Below are positions 1 through 7,429 of a DNA stretch of 25,518 nt, in pieces. This stretch comes from a virus, in the IMG/VR virus record IMGVR_UViG_3300025009_000355, positions 1-25,518 of that record. One strand, written 5' to 3'. How positions within the stretch are numbered: position 1 is the first letter of the stretch; each line of letters starts with the position of its first letter. The translations under genes were made by a program, and so were the position numbers. Under the pieces are notes generated by a model. The model saw nothing but the letters and a program-made list of their open reading frames with translations. It ran no database searches and was not told where the DNA came from.

Positions 1-477
1 CATGATTTGCCTCCCGAGAAGTGGCCTTCATTTCTTGGTGCTGGGCAAGGATGGGGAGATAAGATAGTTCCTGATCATTTCGGTAAGGCTAGGCTTAATC
101 CTGCAGGACTTTGTCATGATGTAGAATGGGCCTGTTCAGCAAAGAACTTGAGTGCATTTTTGGGGGCTAATGGTAGGTTCTTCTTGAACTGTGTATCACT
201 TATTCTTGCTTCAGATATGGAAGTATGGCCTAAGATAAAGACCATGATTTTTGTTAGTGGACTGTATCTTACGGCAGTAAGCACTATAGGAATCTTGTTC
301 TTTTCTTGGTTTACTAAGGAGCGAAAGGAAGATGTTGATCCATTGCAGAATTCTATTGTAAGAGATAGGTTGAGAAGACTGGCTACAGCGCGGAATAATC
401 ACTGGGCGAAGATTCTTGATACTCGGTTACCTGATAATGAAGATATGCTTTATAGAGATGATGAAAGGACAATATAA
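1..477 (+). CDS. membrane-anchored protein with phospholipase A2-like His-Asp motif, 5' partial
   Basis: The reading frame is open to the window edge, so the start is probably outside; a TTG at position 7 is the only early alternative. The visible part is 158 residues. Near the front it reads VPDHFGKARLNPAGLCHDVEW, with a His-Asp pair at about residues 39-40. This resembles the FG...C..HD..Y/W catalytic region of small phage phospholipase A2-like proteins, and a downstream ANGRFFLN stretch fits the second helix of that fold. A single membrane segment follows (about residues 80-103, MIFVSGLYLTAVSTIGILFF), then a basic, charged tail. It overlaps the next gene by one base (TAATG). Next to holin-like, peptidase and lysozyme genes, a role in envelope disruption or entry is plausible, but that is inference. 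The membrane segment is clear; the enzyme assignment is tentative. Confidence 0.55.
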   Translation, partial: HDLPPEKWPSFLGAGQGWGDKIVPDHFGKARLNPAGLCHDVEWACSAKNLSAFLGANGRFFLNCVSLILASDMEVWPKIKTMIFVSGLYLTAVSTIGILFFSWFTKERKEDVDPLQNSIVRDRLRRLATARNNHWAKILDTRLPDNEDMLYRDDERTI

Positions 478-830
478 TGACTGAAGAAGTTGAAATATAT
501 GCCGGACACAGTTATGAGGACCGAGCAGGATCTAGACGGAGATATAATCTTACTAATGAAGATCTTGAAGCAATCACTGCAATTGTTGAAGCTGTAGTTT
601 ATAAGCAACAACATACAGATACGAATTGTCGATTTGCTGCTATTCAACCTGGTGATCTTAAAGCGATGGTTGATGCACATAAAAAGTTTACTGTTATGAT
701 GGATGATAATAGAACCGTGGTTAGAAGATTTGTTCTAGTCTTGATATTGACTGGAGTAGCAGGTACAACAGTTTATGGTTATTGGGCAAAATTTGTTGAT
801 GCAGTTAAAAAAGTAACAACTGGGAGCTGA
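477..830 (+). CDS. small membrane protein, holin-like
   Basis: A 117-residue protein with a soluble, charged N-terminal part and one hydrophobic segment near the C-terminus (about residues 84-107, FVLVLILTGVAGTTVYGYW), ending in a short basic tail. The middle contains NCRFAAIQPGDLKAMVDAHK, a pattern often seen in small unnamed phage membrane proteins that sit beside lysis genes. Start: ATG at 477 overlaps the upstream stop, with AAGGAC a few bases before. The lysozyme two genes downstream has no export signal, so some membrane-permeabilising partner is expected, and this gene and its upstream neighbour are the visible candidates. A holin role is inferred from topology and position, not from a recognised family. 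It could instead be a virion membrane protein. Confidence 0.6.
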   Translation: MTEEVEIYAGHSYEDRAGSRRRYNLTNEDLEAITAIVEAVVYKQQHTDTNCRFAAIQPGDLKAMVDAHKKFTVMMDDNRTVVRRFVLVLILTGVAGTTVYGYWAKFVDAVKKVTTGS

Positions 831-831
831 G

Positions 832-1557
832 ATGATACTTAAAGATGGTAGTGAAACTCAAGATCCTCGTTGTGGATTGATCTTTCAAGCTGATCCTACA
901 GCACCTAATCTTCTTGCTGTGCCACCGATTGATGATGGTATTGACCTGCGATATCGAGAATTGATCAGTAAATATCGAGTAAAGAAATTTAAAGAGCCTT
1001 TACTTAATCAAGGTAATTGGAGTGCTTGCGGAGGATTTGGATTTGCTGGTTTTATGGAGCATGAGCCTGGGATAAGAACTCTTGGAGATGAATGGGCTCT
1101 TGAGTTTTACTTTCGGTGTCAAGATAATGATCAGTGGCCAGGTTCAGAAAGACCTGGAGCAAAACCAATTAGTTATGGTACATCACTTGCAGCAGTAATG
1201 CAGACTGCAAAGCAAGAAGGATTGATTGAATCATATTGTCGAGCAAGGACTGTTGATGAAGTAATTCGTGGCATCGACTATTACGGCAGTGCTATACTTG
1301 GTCTGGAATGGACTGAGGGTATGATGTATCCTCGTGAAGTAGATGGATTAAGTACTCTTGGTGGAGAAGTAGTTGGTGGACACTGTACAGCTGGAACATT
1401 CATTAATTTACATCAACGAATTATTGGTGGTCCAAATTCATGGCCGGATTGGAACTTATTGCGTAATGGCTATTGGGTAATGGATTTAGATGACTTTGCC
1501 GAAGTATTTATGAAACGCGGTGGTGAATGTGCATTTGCACGGAAGGCGGTAATATGA
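832..1557 (+). CDS. papain-like (C1-type) cysteine peptidase
   Basis: A 241-residue protein with the marks of a papain-fold cysteine peptidase in the right order. NQGNWSACGGFGFAGF (residues 59-74) has the oxyanion Gln60 six residues before catalytic Cys66, the papain spacing. VGGHC supplies His184, and PNSWPDWNLLRNGYW supplies the Asn202 of the NSW...W..GYW motif. A DLRYRE stretch before the Cys also fits the family's mature N-terminus. No signal peptide or inhibitory propeptide of usual length is visible. ATG at 832 follows GGGAGCTGA, and the stop overlaps the lysozyme start (ATGA). The substrate is unknown. Possible roles are processing of virion or host proteins, or help with lysis. Peptidase fold confidence is high; biological role is open. 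Confidence 0.8.
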   Translation: MILKDGSETQDPRCGLIFQADPTAPNLLAVPPIDDGIDLRYRELISKYRVKKFKEPLLNQGNWSACGGFGFAGFMEHEPGIRTLGDEWALEFYFRCQDNDQWPGSERPGAKPISYGTSLAAVMQTAKQEGLIESYCRARTVDEVIRGIDYYGSAILGLEWTEGMMYPREVDGLSTLGGEVVGGHCTAGTFINLHQRIIGGPNSWPDWNLLRNGYWVMDLDDFAEVFMKRGGECAFARKAVI

Positions 1558-2030
1558 ATATGAAAGTTGATGATAAATTTTATGAGTTTTTAAAACTTGT
1601 TGAGGGAAGTCATAAACAAGTTTATCCTGATTCAGGTGGAGAACCTACTATCGGTATTGGCCATTTATTGACACTCTCTGAGCGAAGATCAGGAAAGCTC
1701 GTAATTGGTAAAGCTGTTGTAGAATATAGACATGGATTAACTGATGAACAGATATTAACTCTTTGCATACAAGACATTCGAGTTGTAGTTAAGATAGTAA
1801 ATCGCGGAGTTAAGGTAATACTTACACAAAATCAATTTAATGCCTTAGTAAGTTTTACTTTCAATGTAGGTGATGATGGTTTTCTGAACTCTACTTTACT
1901 TCGATTACTTAATCAAGGGCATTATGTTGCTATTCCTACTCAATTGCGTCGATGGAAATATGATAATGGAAAAGTAGTTCAAGGTTTAATTAATCGACGA
2001 GAAAAAGAAATTCGATTGTGGTTGTCATAA
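1554..2030 (+). CDS. endolysin, GH24 (T4-type) lysozyme
   Basis: A 158-residue muramidase that would cut the beta-1,4 bond of peptidoglycan at lysis. The T4 lysozyme catalytic triad spacing is exact: Glu17 in LVEGSHKQVYPDSGG, Asp26 nine residues later and Thr32 six after that, followed by IGIGHLL. Further GH24 signs are QNQFNALVSFTFNVG and the Arg-rich C-terminal helices (LINRREKEIRLW). Start: the frame is open from 1527, but ATG at 1554 overlaps the upstream stop as ATGA and is preceded by GGAAGGCGG, so it is preferred; a second ATG lies two codons later. No signal peptide or SAR-type N-terminal membrane segment is present, so release should depend on a holin. Length is typical of the family. 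Confidence 0.92.
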   Translation: MNMKVDDKFYEFLKLVEGSHKQVYPDSGGEPTIGIGHLLTLSERRSGKLVIGKAVVEYRHGLTDEQILTLCIQDIRVVVKIVNRGVKVILTQNQFNALVSFTFNVGDDGFLNSTLLRLLNQGHYVAIPTQLRRWKYDNGKVVQGLINRREKEIRLWLS

Positions 2031-2041
2031 AGAGGTAAGCA

Positions 2042-2281
2042 ATGTCATATAAACCTGGTGATTATTTAGTAATTTGCGATCAATGTGGCTTTCAGCGTTA
2101 TGCATCTGAATGCCGGATGACTTGGGATAAGTTGTTTGTTTGTGCTGATACATGTTGGGAAGAAAAGCATCCACAGTATACTGATCCAAAACCATTAGGC
2201 GAGAAGCAAAGTGTTCCTGTACATAGGCCGGAACCAGAGGAAAATTTTATAACTGTTCCAATTACACCAGATGATCTTTAA
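2042..2281 (+). CDS. small zinc-ribbon protein
   Basis: A 79-residue protein with two cysteine knuckles: CDQC (Cys12, Cys15) and VCADTCWE (Cys34, Cys38), with an extra Cys24. The segment CxxC...TWDKLFVC...CWEEKHPQ has the look of a small rubredoxin/zinc-ribbon type phage protein commonly found among head and tail genes. The C-terminal third is acidic and proline-rich and is probably disordered. A strong site AGAGGTAAGC precedes ATG 2042. Metal binding is inferred from cysteine spacing. The function is not known; head-tail assembly or nucleic-acid contact are both possible. Confidence 0.75.
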   Translation: MSYKPGDYLVICDQCGFQRYASECRMTWDKLFVCADTCWEEKHPQYTDPKPLGEKQSVPVHRPEPEENFITVPITPDDL

Positions 2282-2289
2282 GGAATTTT

Positions 2290-2958
2290 ATGACTACTTT
2301 TAGTGAATTAAAAAGTAAAGCTGATGTTCTTGTTGCTGATCCTTCTTTGACTGATTATTTAGGGGACTTTATTAATCAAGGAGTTTCTGAAATTGCTGGC
2401 GGAATGCTTTCGTTATTAGATGGAATTGAGAATCCAATACCGAATGCACTTACGCCGCCGTTGCCTGAATTATTTACTATAGGTACTGTAACAACTTCAA
2501 CGACTGCTGCTTTTGTAGCTATGCCAACTAATTTTCATCGAGACTTGCAATTAGTAGTTTCACCTACTGGAAGTGAGATTGATATAGCACATTCGTTTAT
2601 TGAATTTACAGAGACTTATCCTTTGCTGAATAAGTCAGGAAGAATTTCTGAATCTATTGAACATGGAAGAAAATTATATTATCAAGGTATTCCTACAAGT
2701 GCTGAGACATTAACATTACATTATTATAGAAAACCCGTTGATATGGTTCTTGATGCTGATGTTCCTGATGGCATTCCTTCACATTTACATATTTCTTTGT
2801 TGGTGAACTTTGCAGCTTGGAAAGCTTATGAGCATATTGAAGATGGGCTTGAAGGTGAAACACCAAATACTATTAAATTTAAAAAGCTTTTTCTTGAAGC
2901 AATGAGAACATTTGAATTAACACTTCCATTTTATTCTCGTGGATTCATGCTTAAATAA
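2290..2958 (+). CDS. probable phage adaptor / head-tail connector protein
   Basis: A 222-residue protein starting with MTTFSELKSKADVLVADPSLTDYLGDFINQGVSEIAGGM, a helical opening typical of phage adaptor proteins that dock beneath the portal ring. It continues with a beta-rich middle (FVAMPTNFHRDLQLVVSP, TLHYYRKPVDMV) and helices at the C-terminus (LLVNFAAWKAYEHIEDG). The SLTDYLGDFINQG...P.NF....LY..G....LHYYRKP pattern matches what is usually seen in that family. AAGGAATTTT before ATG 2290 is a good ribosome site. Its position before the fibre genes fits a connector. The assignment rests on overall pattern, so it is moderate. Confidence 0.6.
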   Translation: MTTFSELKSKADVLVADPSLTDYLGDFINQGVSEIAGGMLSLLDGIENPIPNALTPPLPELFTIGTVTTSTTAAFVAMPTNFHRDLQLVVSPTGSEIDIAHSFIEFTETYPLLNKSGRISESIEHGRKLYYQGIPTSAETLTLHYYRKPVDMVLDADVPDGIPSHLHISLLVNFAAWKAYEHIEDGLEGETPNTIKFKKLFLEAMRTFELTLPFYSRGFMLK

Positions 2959-2977
2959 TTTAAAACAGAGGTATACT

Positions 2978-3172
2978 ATGGCATTGGAAGAAGGAAAAAG
3001 AGCAAAGTTGAAACAACCGCCTGTTGAAGGAATTGTAGTTGATGTGCAGTACAACAAGCAGGAGCGATGCCTTGAGCATTGCCTCGAATGGACCACGGAT
3101 GTTAATAATGATGGAGTGCCAGAAACTCATAGGCGCTGGTTTCTTGAATCTGAATTGGAAGAGGTGATGTGA
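2978..3172 (+). CDS. small hypothetical protein (64 aa)
   Basis: The frame is open from 2939, but ATG 2978 lies after ACAGAGGTATACT and beyond the stop of the previous gene, so it is the likely start. The 64-residue product starts MALEEGKRAKLKQPPVEG, then has a strand-rich middle (IVVDVQYNKQERCLEHCLEW) and a segment NNDGVPETHRRWFLESELEE that reads like a short beta domain with an acidic end. Its stop overlaps the next start (TGATG), so the two are probably translated together. No family is recognised. Position suggests a minor virion or head-completion protein. Confidence 0.6.
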   Translation: MALEEGKRAKLKQPPVEGIVVDVQYNKQERCLEHCLEWTTDVNNDGVPETHRRWFLESELEEVM

Positions 3173-3876
3173 TGGAAGAAATTAGAACTGAATTTTCACA
3201 TGGTCTCTCAGTTCAGGGTGCGAATATTGGCAGAGGTGTTGAAGCACTAGAACAGTCTAAAGCAATTGGTAGGTATGATGTTGAATGTATTGGCCCGGTT
3301 GAAGAATTTCGAGCACAGTACGTGTTGCTTTGTGATAAGATTCTCTCTTTCAAGCAGATGGGCAAGGTCAGACGATTCTTGCAAAGGATGGATATTGCCA
3401 AGACGCTCTCCGACTTTGCTGCAGTTCCGATGGAGGCCAAGTGGACTGAGGCATTTGATAATCTTGTTACTACTGCTGGCAAGAATGATATGCTGGATAA
3501 GTATCTAGCTGGTTCATCTTATACTGCCGCTTGGTATATTGGACTTATCGGATCGACAAGTTATACAACTGGTGCTGCGGTCACTAATACGATGGCCTCG
3601 CATGGAGGTTGGGCTGAGGATGTTGAATATTCTCAGGCAGCTCGGCCGACTACAGCGTGGAGTGCAGCAGCAGCTGGAAGTAAAGCTCTTTCTGCGGCTT
3701 GTGTTTTTTCAATTAATGGTGATGGCACAACGATTAAAGGTTGTTTTCTTAACTCTGTAGCTACTAAGTCTGGTACCACTGGCACTTTGTTCTCGGCTGG
3801 ATTATTCACTGGCGGCGACAAGGTTCTCGCCAACGGCGACACGCTGAACGTCAGTTATACCGCCACCTTGACTTAA
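3172..3876 (+). CDS. probable virion structural protein with C-terminal beta-rich module
   Basis: A 234-residue protein. ATG 3172 overlaps the previous stop and follows GAAGAGGTG; a GTG one codon earlier is possible. Residues 1-80 are helical and charged (EEFRAQYVLLCDKILSFKQM). From about residue 88, AFDNLVTTAGKNDMLDKYLAG introduces a module rich in Ala, Gly, Ser and Thr that contains AAWYIGLIG, DTLNVSYTATLT and alternating strands. Modules of this style occur in small phage structural proteins, sometimes alone, so this may be a fusion. GC content rises near the 3' end, where the GC-rich segment begins. The receptor or capsid site is unknown. The call as a structural protein rests on composition and neighbours. 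Confidence 0.55.
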   Translation: MEEIRTEFSHGLSVQGANIGRGVEALEQSKAIGRYDVECIGPVEEFRAQYVLLCDKILSFKQMGKVRRFLQRMDIAKTLSDFAAVPMEAKWTEAFDNLVTTAGKNDMLDKYLAGSSYTAAWYIGLIGSTSYTTGAAVTNTMASHGGWAEDVEYSQAARPTTAWSAAAAGSKALSAACVFSINGDGTTIKGCFLNSVATKSGTTGTLFSAGLFTGGDKVLANGDTLNVSYTATLT

Positions 3877-6560
3877 TAGGTTGATGTGGGGGCTGTTCCG
3901 TATTACATAAATGCAGGTGCGTTTACCAGTGGCAGCGGGGCTATTTCAGTCCCGATTCCCACAGGGGCCGGTTATACCGATGGTGATCTGCTTGTTCTCT
4001 TGGTAGCGACGGCGAATCAGGCCATTACTACCCCTGACGGCTGGACCGAGGTAGCTAATAGTCCACAAGGCACAGGCCCTGCCGGATCAGCCGGTGGGGT
4101 GATGCTTGCGGTGTTTTGGCGGATAGTGTCAGGGGCACCCTCTGCAGCGGAGATTGCTGATTCAGGAAGTGTCACTATCGGGCAGATGCTTCATATTAAT
4201 GGCGTTGACCCGACCGGCCCGATCAATATAACTGCTGGCGGAGTTAATGCCACAGCGTCTACTGACTGGTCCTGCCCAGCCGTGACAACCACCGTTTCAA
4301 ACTGCCTCATTCTGAACTGCATCGCCCAGGACCAGGATGCCAATTCTACCACTTCCCTCACCTACTCCTGGAATACCAACCTCACCAGTTTTACCAAGCG
4401 GATTGATCAGACGGTTAGCACAGGGGCGGGCGGCGGCCTGGGATTATGTACCGGCGAAAAAGCCACTCCTGGAGATATTGGGACGACTTTTATAACCAGT
4501 GCAGTATCTACCACGGCGGCGTTCATCACAATTGCCTTACAGTCACAGACTGTTTTTGGGGTGTCGCAGTCGGAAACCACGGCAGCTAGCGAGGCATCTG
4601 TCGGTGGCAGTAGCGAGCAGGTCAATGCGGAGCAGACCGATTCGGCAACACCGGGAGAATCCTCTACAGGGACTGCGCCCATAGATGCGGAGCAGACTGA
4701 TTCTGCATCTGCAACAGACGAGTATCTGCCATTCAGGCAAGTTAAAGTTGTCGGGATCGTGTCTCTTCCGCCGAAGGACAATGCTTTTGGTGATCATGCT
4801 GGGACTTACACTGTTACCGTGCCGGATGATGCTGATTTTTGTGTACTGTTTCATGGGTCCAGAGATACGTATGTTGATGATGTTCCGCCATATACTGATG
4901 ACTTTATGGTTGGTGAATATTTCCTTGGGGGTCAACCATTCGTATTTTTAGCCAGGAGCGAGGAGTGGGATGAACATCTTGGAAATAATGAATATATCTC
5001 TGATGTAGCTGCATATGGCATAATCGGACCAAGGCTTGGAGAGCAGGCATTCAGTTGGGATTTTTTTTACCCGCTATCAGATTTCCATTACTTCAGTCTC
5101 GTCTTTTACTCAAACGTCCACCAGACCGCCCCTCTAGTCTACCAAGAGGATCGGCCTGCCGATCAGCATTACTTCAATGCGTGGGCCACCGCCTCCGATA
5201 CACCAGTCACCAGATCTCTGGCTATCGTTGATATGGAGGGCGGGCTAGTAGTCGGCGCAGTGTCTACCACAAGCACGACAGCCACCATAGAGACAGGCAA
5301 CCAGTTGCTCAGGTTGACACATGGAACTGGAGAGTATCCGTATTTTATCATCACAATGGTAGGCGACTATCCTGCCGGGTCGGCAACCTCATTTGACTTC
5401 ACCAATATCTCTTACGCGGGTTTTCTCGCATTCGCTCTTCGTTCATCTACGGGAGTGTTGCACCGAGTCTTTCAGACCGAATCCGCTGGCACCATTGCAG
5501 AAACAAGCATCGGGCAGGATCAGACTCAGTATGTGTATTCAGCGGCGGCAGAAGAAGCCTTGCTGGATGCCTTGGAGCAAGCAGTATCCGCTGAGAGCGT
5601 TGAGCAAGTAGACAGTGTATCCGCAAGTGCAGACCCTGACAGTGAACTTATCCCATCTGGTGCAGAGATAACTGAGACAGGACAGGCAACTGATGAGGAA
5701 GACAGTTTCGCCACCAATGAGGGGTTCGACCGGGGAGTAGGTGAATGGGCCACGCCAAGCGCTGAGGCGGGATCTACTGCGGAAAAACCAGGCACGGCAA
5801 CAGAGACAACCACAGTCCGCAACATCAACGGACCCTATGTCGATATCCCGACTGGGATGATGTTCTCTGACAGCCGAGATTATCAGGAGCATGTGCAAAT
5901 CAACTCAGCGGCGGGGAGCAGATCAGTCACAATCCATCCCGATACCGATCTACTGATCTTCACCTACAGCACTTTATTCAGCACCCCATCGTGGATACAG
6001 GAGGGAAACTATACCCTGACATTAGGAGGAGTGGCGATTGCACATCTCGCCAACACAAACGCAGTTGGCTACAACGTCATGGTTGCGTATGTCAAAAACC
6101 CGACATCGGGGACCATCGCCTGGAATTTCCCTAATCCTAATTTCGGCGGGGCGGCTGACATTTATGACATCATAAAAATCTGCCAGTTTACCAACGTCGA
6201 TGTGTCGGGCGACCCGTTCCGTAGTGTGATTGACCCGATAACCGATGGGTACATAGAAGAACTTACGCTTTCTGATATCTCGTTTAATGAAGGGGATATG
6301 GTCGTCGGTATTGAGTACGGACCAGGGGGTGGGATCTTCGGGCAAGTCTCATACAACGTAGGCCGGCAGCCAAATATAATCACCGGGGGAGTCTACAACA
6401 CCTCATATGGTTGGTCGATTCGCACAACGGTAGGTGTCATCCCATGGGGTGCGAGCAGCATTACAGCAACTGCTGGCGAAGGTGGCACTGGAGGGATAGA
6501 AGAAGATATCTCCATGATGGCTGTTGTCCTCAAAGTGAAACTGGAGGGGTGGATTGCTTC
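3780..6560 (+). other. GC-rich segment, likely imported DNA
   Basis: Composition changes abruptly. Hand counts of single 60-base lines give 35 G+C at 4021-4080 against 16 at 2641-2700 and 23 at 6601-6660. Codons ending in G or C are common inside the segment and rare outside. The segment starts within the 3' end of the preceding gene and ends inside the fibre gene, close to residue 890, without breaking either reading frame. This fits recombination between phages in a fibre gene. Exact edges were judged by eye. Confidence 0.7.
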
Positions 6561-7428
6561 ACCAGCAACTGCTGATTCAGGATCACTCACACCATCTGAT
6601 ACTTTAACCAGTACTAGTCTTCATGCTGAAGAAGCGGATAGAACTGATTCTTTAGAGGTAACTGAATCACATGATGGAGTTTCTTCTGCTACTGAAGAAG
6701 CCTATAGGACTGACAGTGCTGCAATTGCTGAAACACCAGTTGGAGCACAATCTTATGGAGGATCAGTTACAGATAGTTTGTTAATTGCTGATGATCGAAT
6801 AGCTAGTCGCTATGTTTATGGTACAGGTTATGCATGGGCTATAGTTAGAGCAACACAGAATAGTCATAAGACAGTTGATTCCTCAGTTAGTGATACATTA
6901 ATTCCTAGTGAAGAGGTTATTGCATGGCGAGGACTTTATACTTCTCTGGCAGATATAGCAACCATTGAAGAGATAGTGTCAGCATACAATGCTGCATCTG
7001 GAGTAATTGCTGAGAGCATGGGAATAGATGCTGACACAACGACAATAATGGTCAGTTGGGGATTCACGGTTGAGACTTCATTTACTGTTGCTGTACCAAC
7101 GAATACTGCTATCATGAATGCTTCAAGGATAGAATTGTTCACGATTCTTGATGGTTATTCAGCAAGCAGAATTGAATGCTATTTCCCTGAGATGACTATC
7201 ACTTATGGGGAAACAGTATATACTGCTACTCTGTTTGTTCCGACAATAGAAGCAATCTTTAACAGTGAGACAATTATGGGGACGTTGCAAGATAATGAGA
7301 TAGAAGCAATTTTCAGCCAAAATGAAATTACTGCTGTTCATGATACACCTGAAATAGAGGCTATAGCAGCTGGTGCAGTTGTTGCGACTCTCAGTCAAGC
7401 TACATACATCGCAACAAAGGGAGAATGA
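3886..7428 (+). CDS. large modular fibre-like protein (1180 aa)
   Basis: The start is GTG 3886; in-frame TAG at 3877 rules out anything earlier, and no ATG lies nearby in frame. Three beta-rich modules of about 220-245 residues can be seen: residues 1-220 (with DGDLLVLLVATANQ and TPDGWTEV), 286-525 (with YTVTVPDDADFCVLFHG) and 646-888 (with VTIHPDTDLLIFTY). Each has a strand pattern ending in a hydrophobic ALQS/ALRS/VLKV edge. They are separated by acidic Ser/Thr/Glu linkers with repeated EQTDSA-like motifs. Residues 889-1040 are a longer linker, and the C-terminus carries IEAIF repeats. No catalytic motif is seen. Adhesion or host recognition is inferred. Most of the gene is GC-rich (see separate entry). 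Confidence 0.75.
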   Translation: MGAVPYYINAGAFTSGSGAISVPIPTGAGYTDGDLLVLLVATANQAITTPDGWTEVANSPQGTGPAGSAGGVMLAVFWRIVSGAPSAAEIADSGSVTIGQMLHINGVDPTGPINITAGGVNATASTDWSCPAVTTTVSNCLILNCIAQDQDANSTTSLTYSWNTNLTSFTKRIDQTVSTGAGGGLGLCTGEKATPGDIGTTFITSAVSTTAAFITIALQSQTVFGVSQSETTAASEASVGGSSEQVNAEQTDSATPGESSTGTAPIDAEQTDSASATDEYLPFRQVKVVGIVSLPPKDNAFGDHAGTYTVTVPDDADFCVLFHGSRDTYVDDVPPYTDDFMVGEYFLGGQPFVFLARSEEWDEHLGNNEYISDVAAYGIIGPRLGEQAFSWDFFYPLSDFHYFSLVFYSNVHQTAPLVYQEDRPADQHYFNAWATASDTPVTRSLAIVDMEGGLVVGAVSTTSTTATIETGNQLLRLTHGTGEYPYFIITMVGDYPAGSATSFDFTNISYAGFLAFALRSSTGVLHRVFQTESAGTIAETSIGQDQTQYVYSAAAEEALLDALEQAVSAESVEQVDSVSASADPDSELIPSGAEITETGQATDEEDSFATNEGFDRGVGEWATPSAEAGSTAEKPGTATETTTVRNINGPYVDIPTGMMFSDSRDYQEHVQINSAAGSRSVTIHPDTDLLIFTYSTLFSTPSWIQEGNYTLTLGGVAIAHLANTNAVGYNVMVAYVKNPTSGTIAWNFPNPNFGGAADIYDIIKICQFTNVDVSGDPFRSVIDPITDGYIEELTLSDISFNEGDMVVGIEYGPGGGIFGQVSYNVGRQPNIITGGVYNTSYGWSIRTTVGVIPWGASSITATAGEGGTGGIEEDISMMAVVLKVKLEGWIASPATADSGSLTPSDTLTSTSLHAEEADRTDSLEVTESHDGVSSATEEAYRTDSAAIAETPVGAQSYGGSVTDSLLIADDRIASRYVYGTGYAWAIVRATQNSHKTVDSSVSDTLIPSEEVIAWRGLYTSLADIATIEEIVSAYNAASGVIAESMGIDADTTTIMVSWGFTVETSFTVAVPTNTAIMNASRIELFTILDGYSASRIECYFPEMTITYGETVYTATLFVPTIEAIFNSETIMGTLQDNEIEAIFSQNEITAVHDTPEIEAIAAGAVVATLSQATYIATKGE
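4624..4706 (+). repeat. 60-bp direct repeat coding for the AEQTDSA linker motif
   Basis: Two near-identical copies of ATGCGGAGCAGACNGATTC lie at about 4625 and 4685, exactly 60 bases (20 codons) apart. They encode NAEQTDSATPG and DAEQTDSASAT in the first linker of the fibre-like protein. Related but diverged motifs (EQVDSVSAS, DRTDSLEVT, YRTDSAAIA) appear in later linkers. The repeat probably reflects unit duplication in a flexible spacer. Confidence 0.7.
7246..7410 (+). repeat. three 18-aa (54-nt) repeats at the C-terminus of the fibre-like protein
   Basis: The motif I-E-A-I begins at 7246, 7300 and 7354, exactly 54 bases apart, at residues 1121, 1139 and 1157. The first two copies read IEAIF and the third IEAIA; each is followed by a short alternating pattern (NSETIMGTL, SQNEITAV, AGAVVATL). 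Looser relatives RIELF and RIECYF lie at 7129 and 7171 with 14- and 25-residue spacing. The pattern suggests a repeated beta-hairpin or solenoid-like end. Confidence 0.75.
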
Positions 7429-7429
7429 T

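Noticed and set aside
8-20. 13-base sequence TGCCTCCCGAGAA repeated at 21958-21970, both near CATGATT
   Set aside because: Both copies lie inside coding frames on opposite strands with unrelated products, and nothing else around them matches; probably chance. It would matter only if it recurred elsewhere in the genome.
4407-4935. Open - strand frames of 120-130 codons inside the fibre gene
   Set aside because: They are shadows of a compositionally biased + strand gene, with no ribosome sites or recognisable products.
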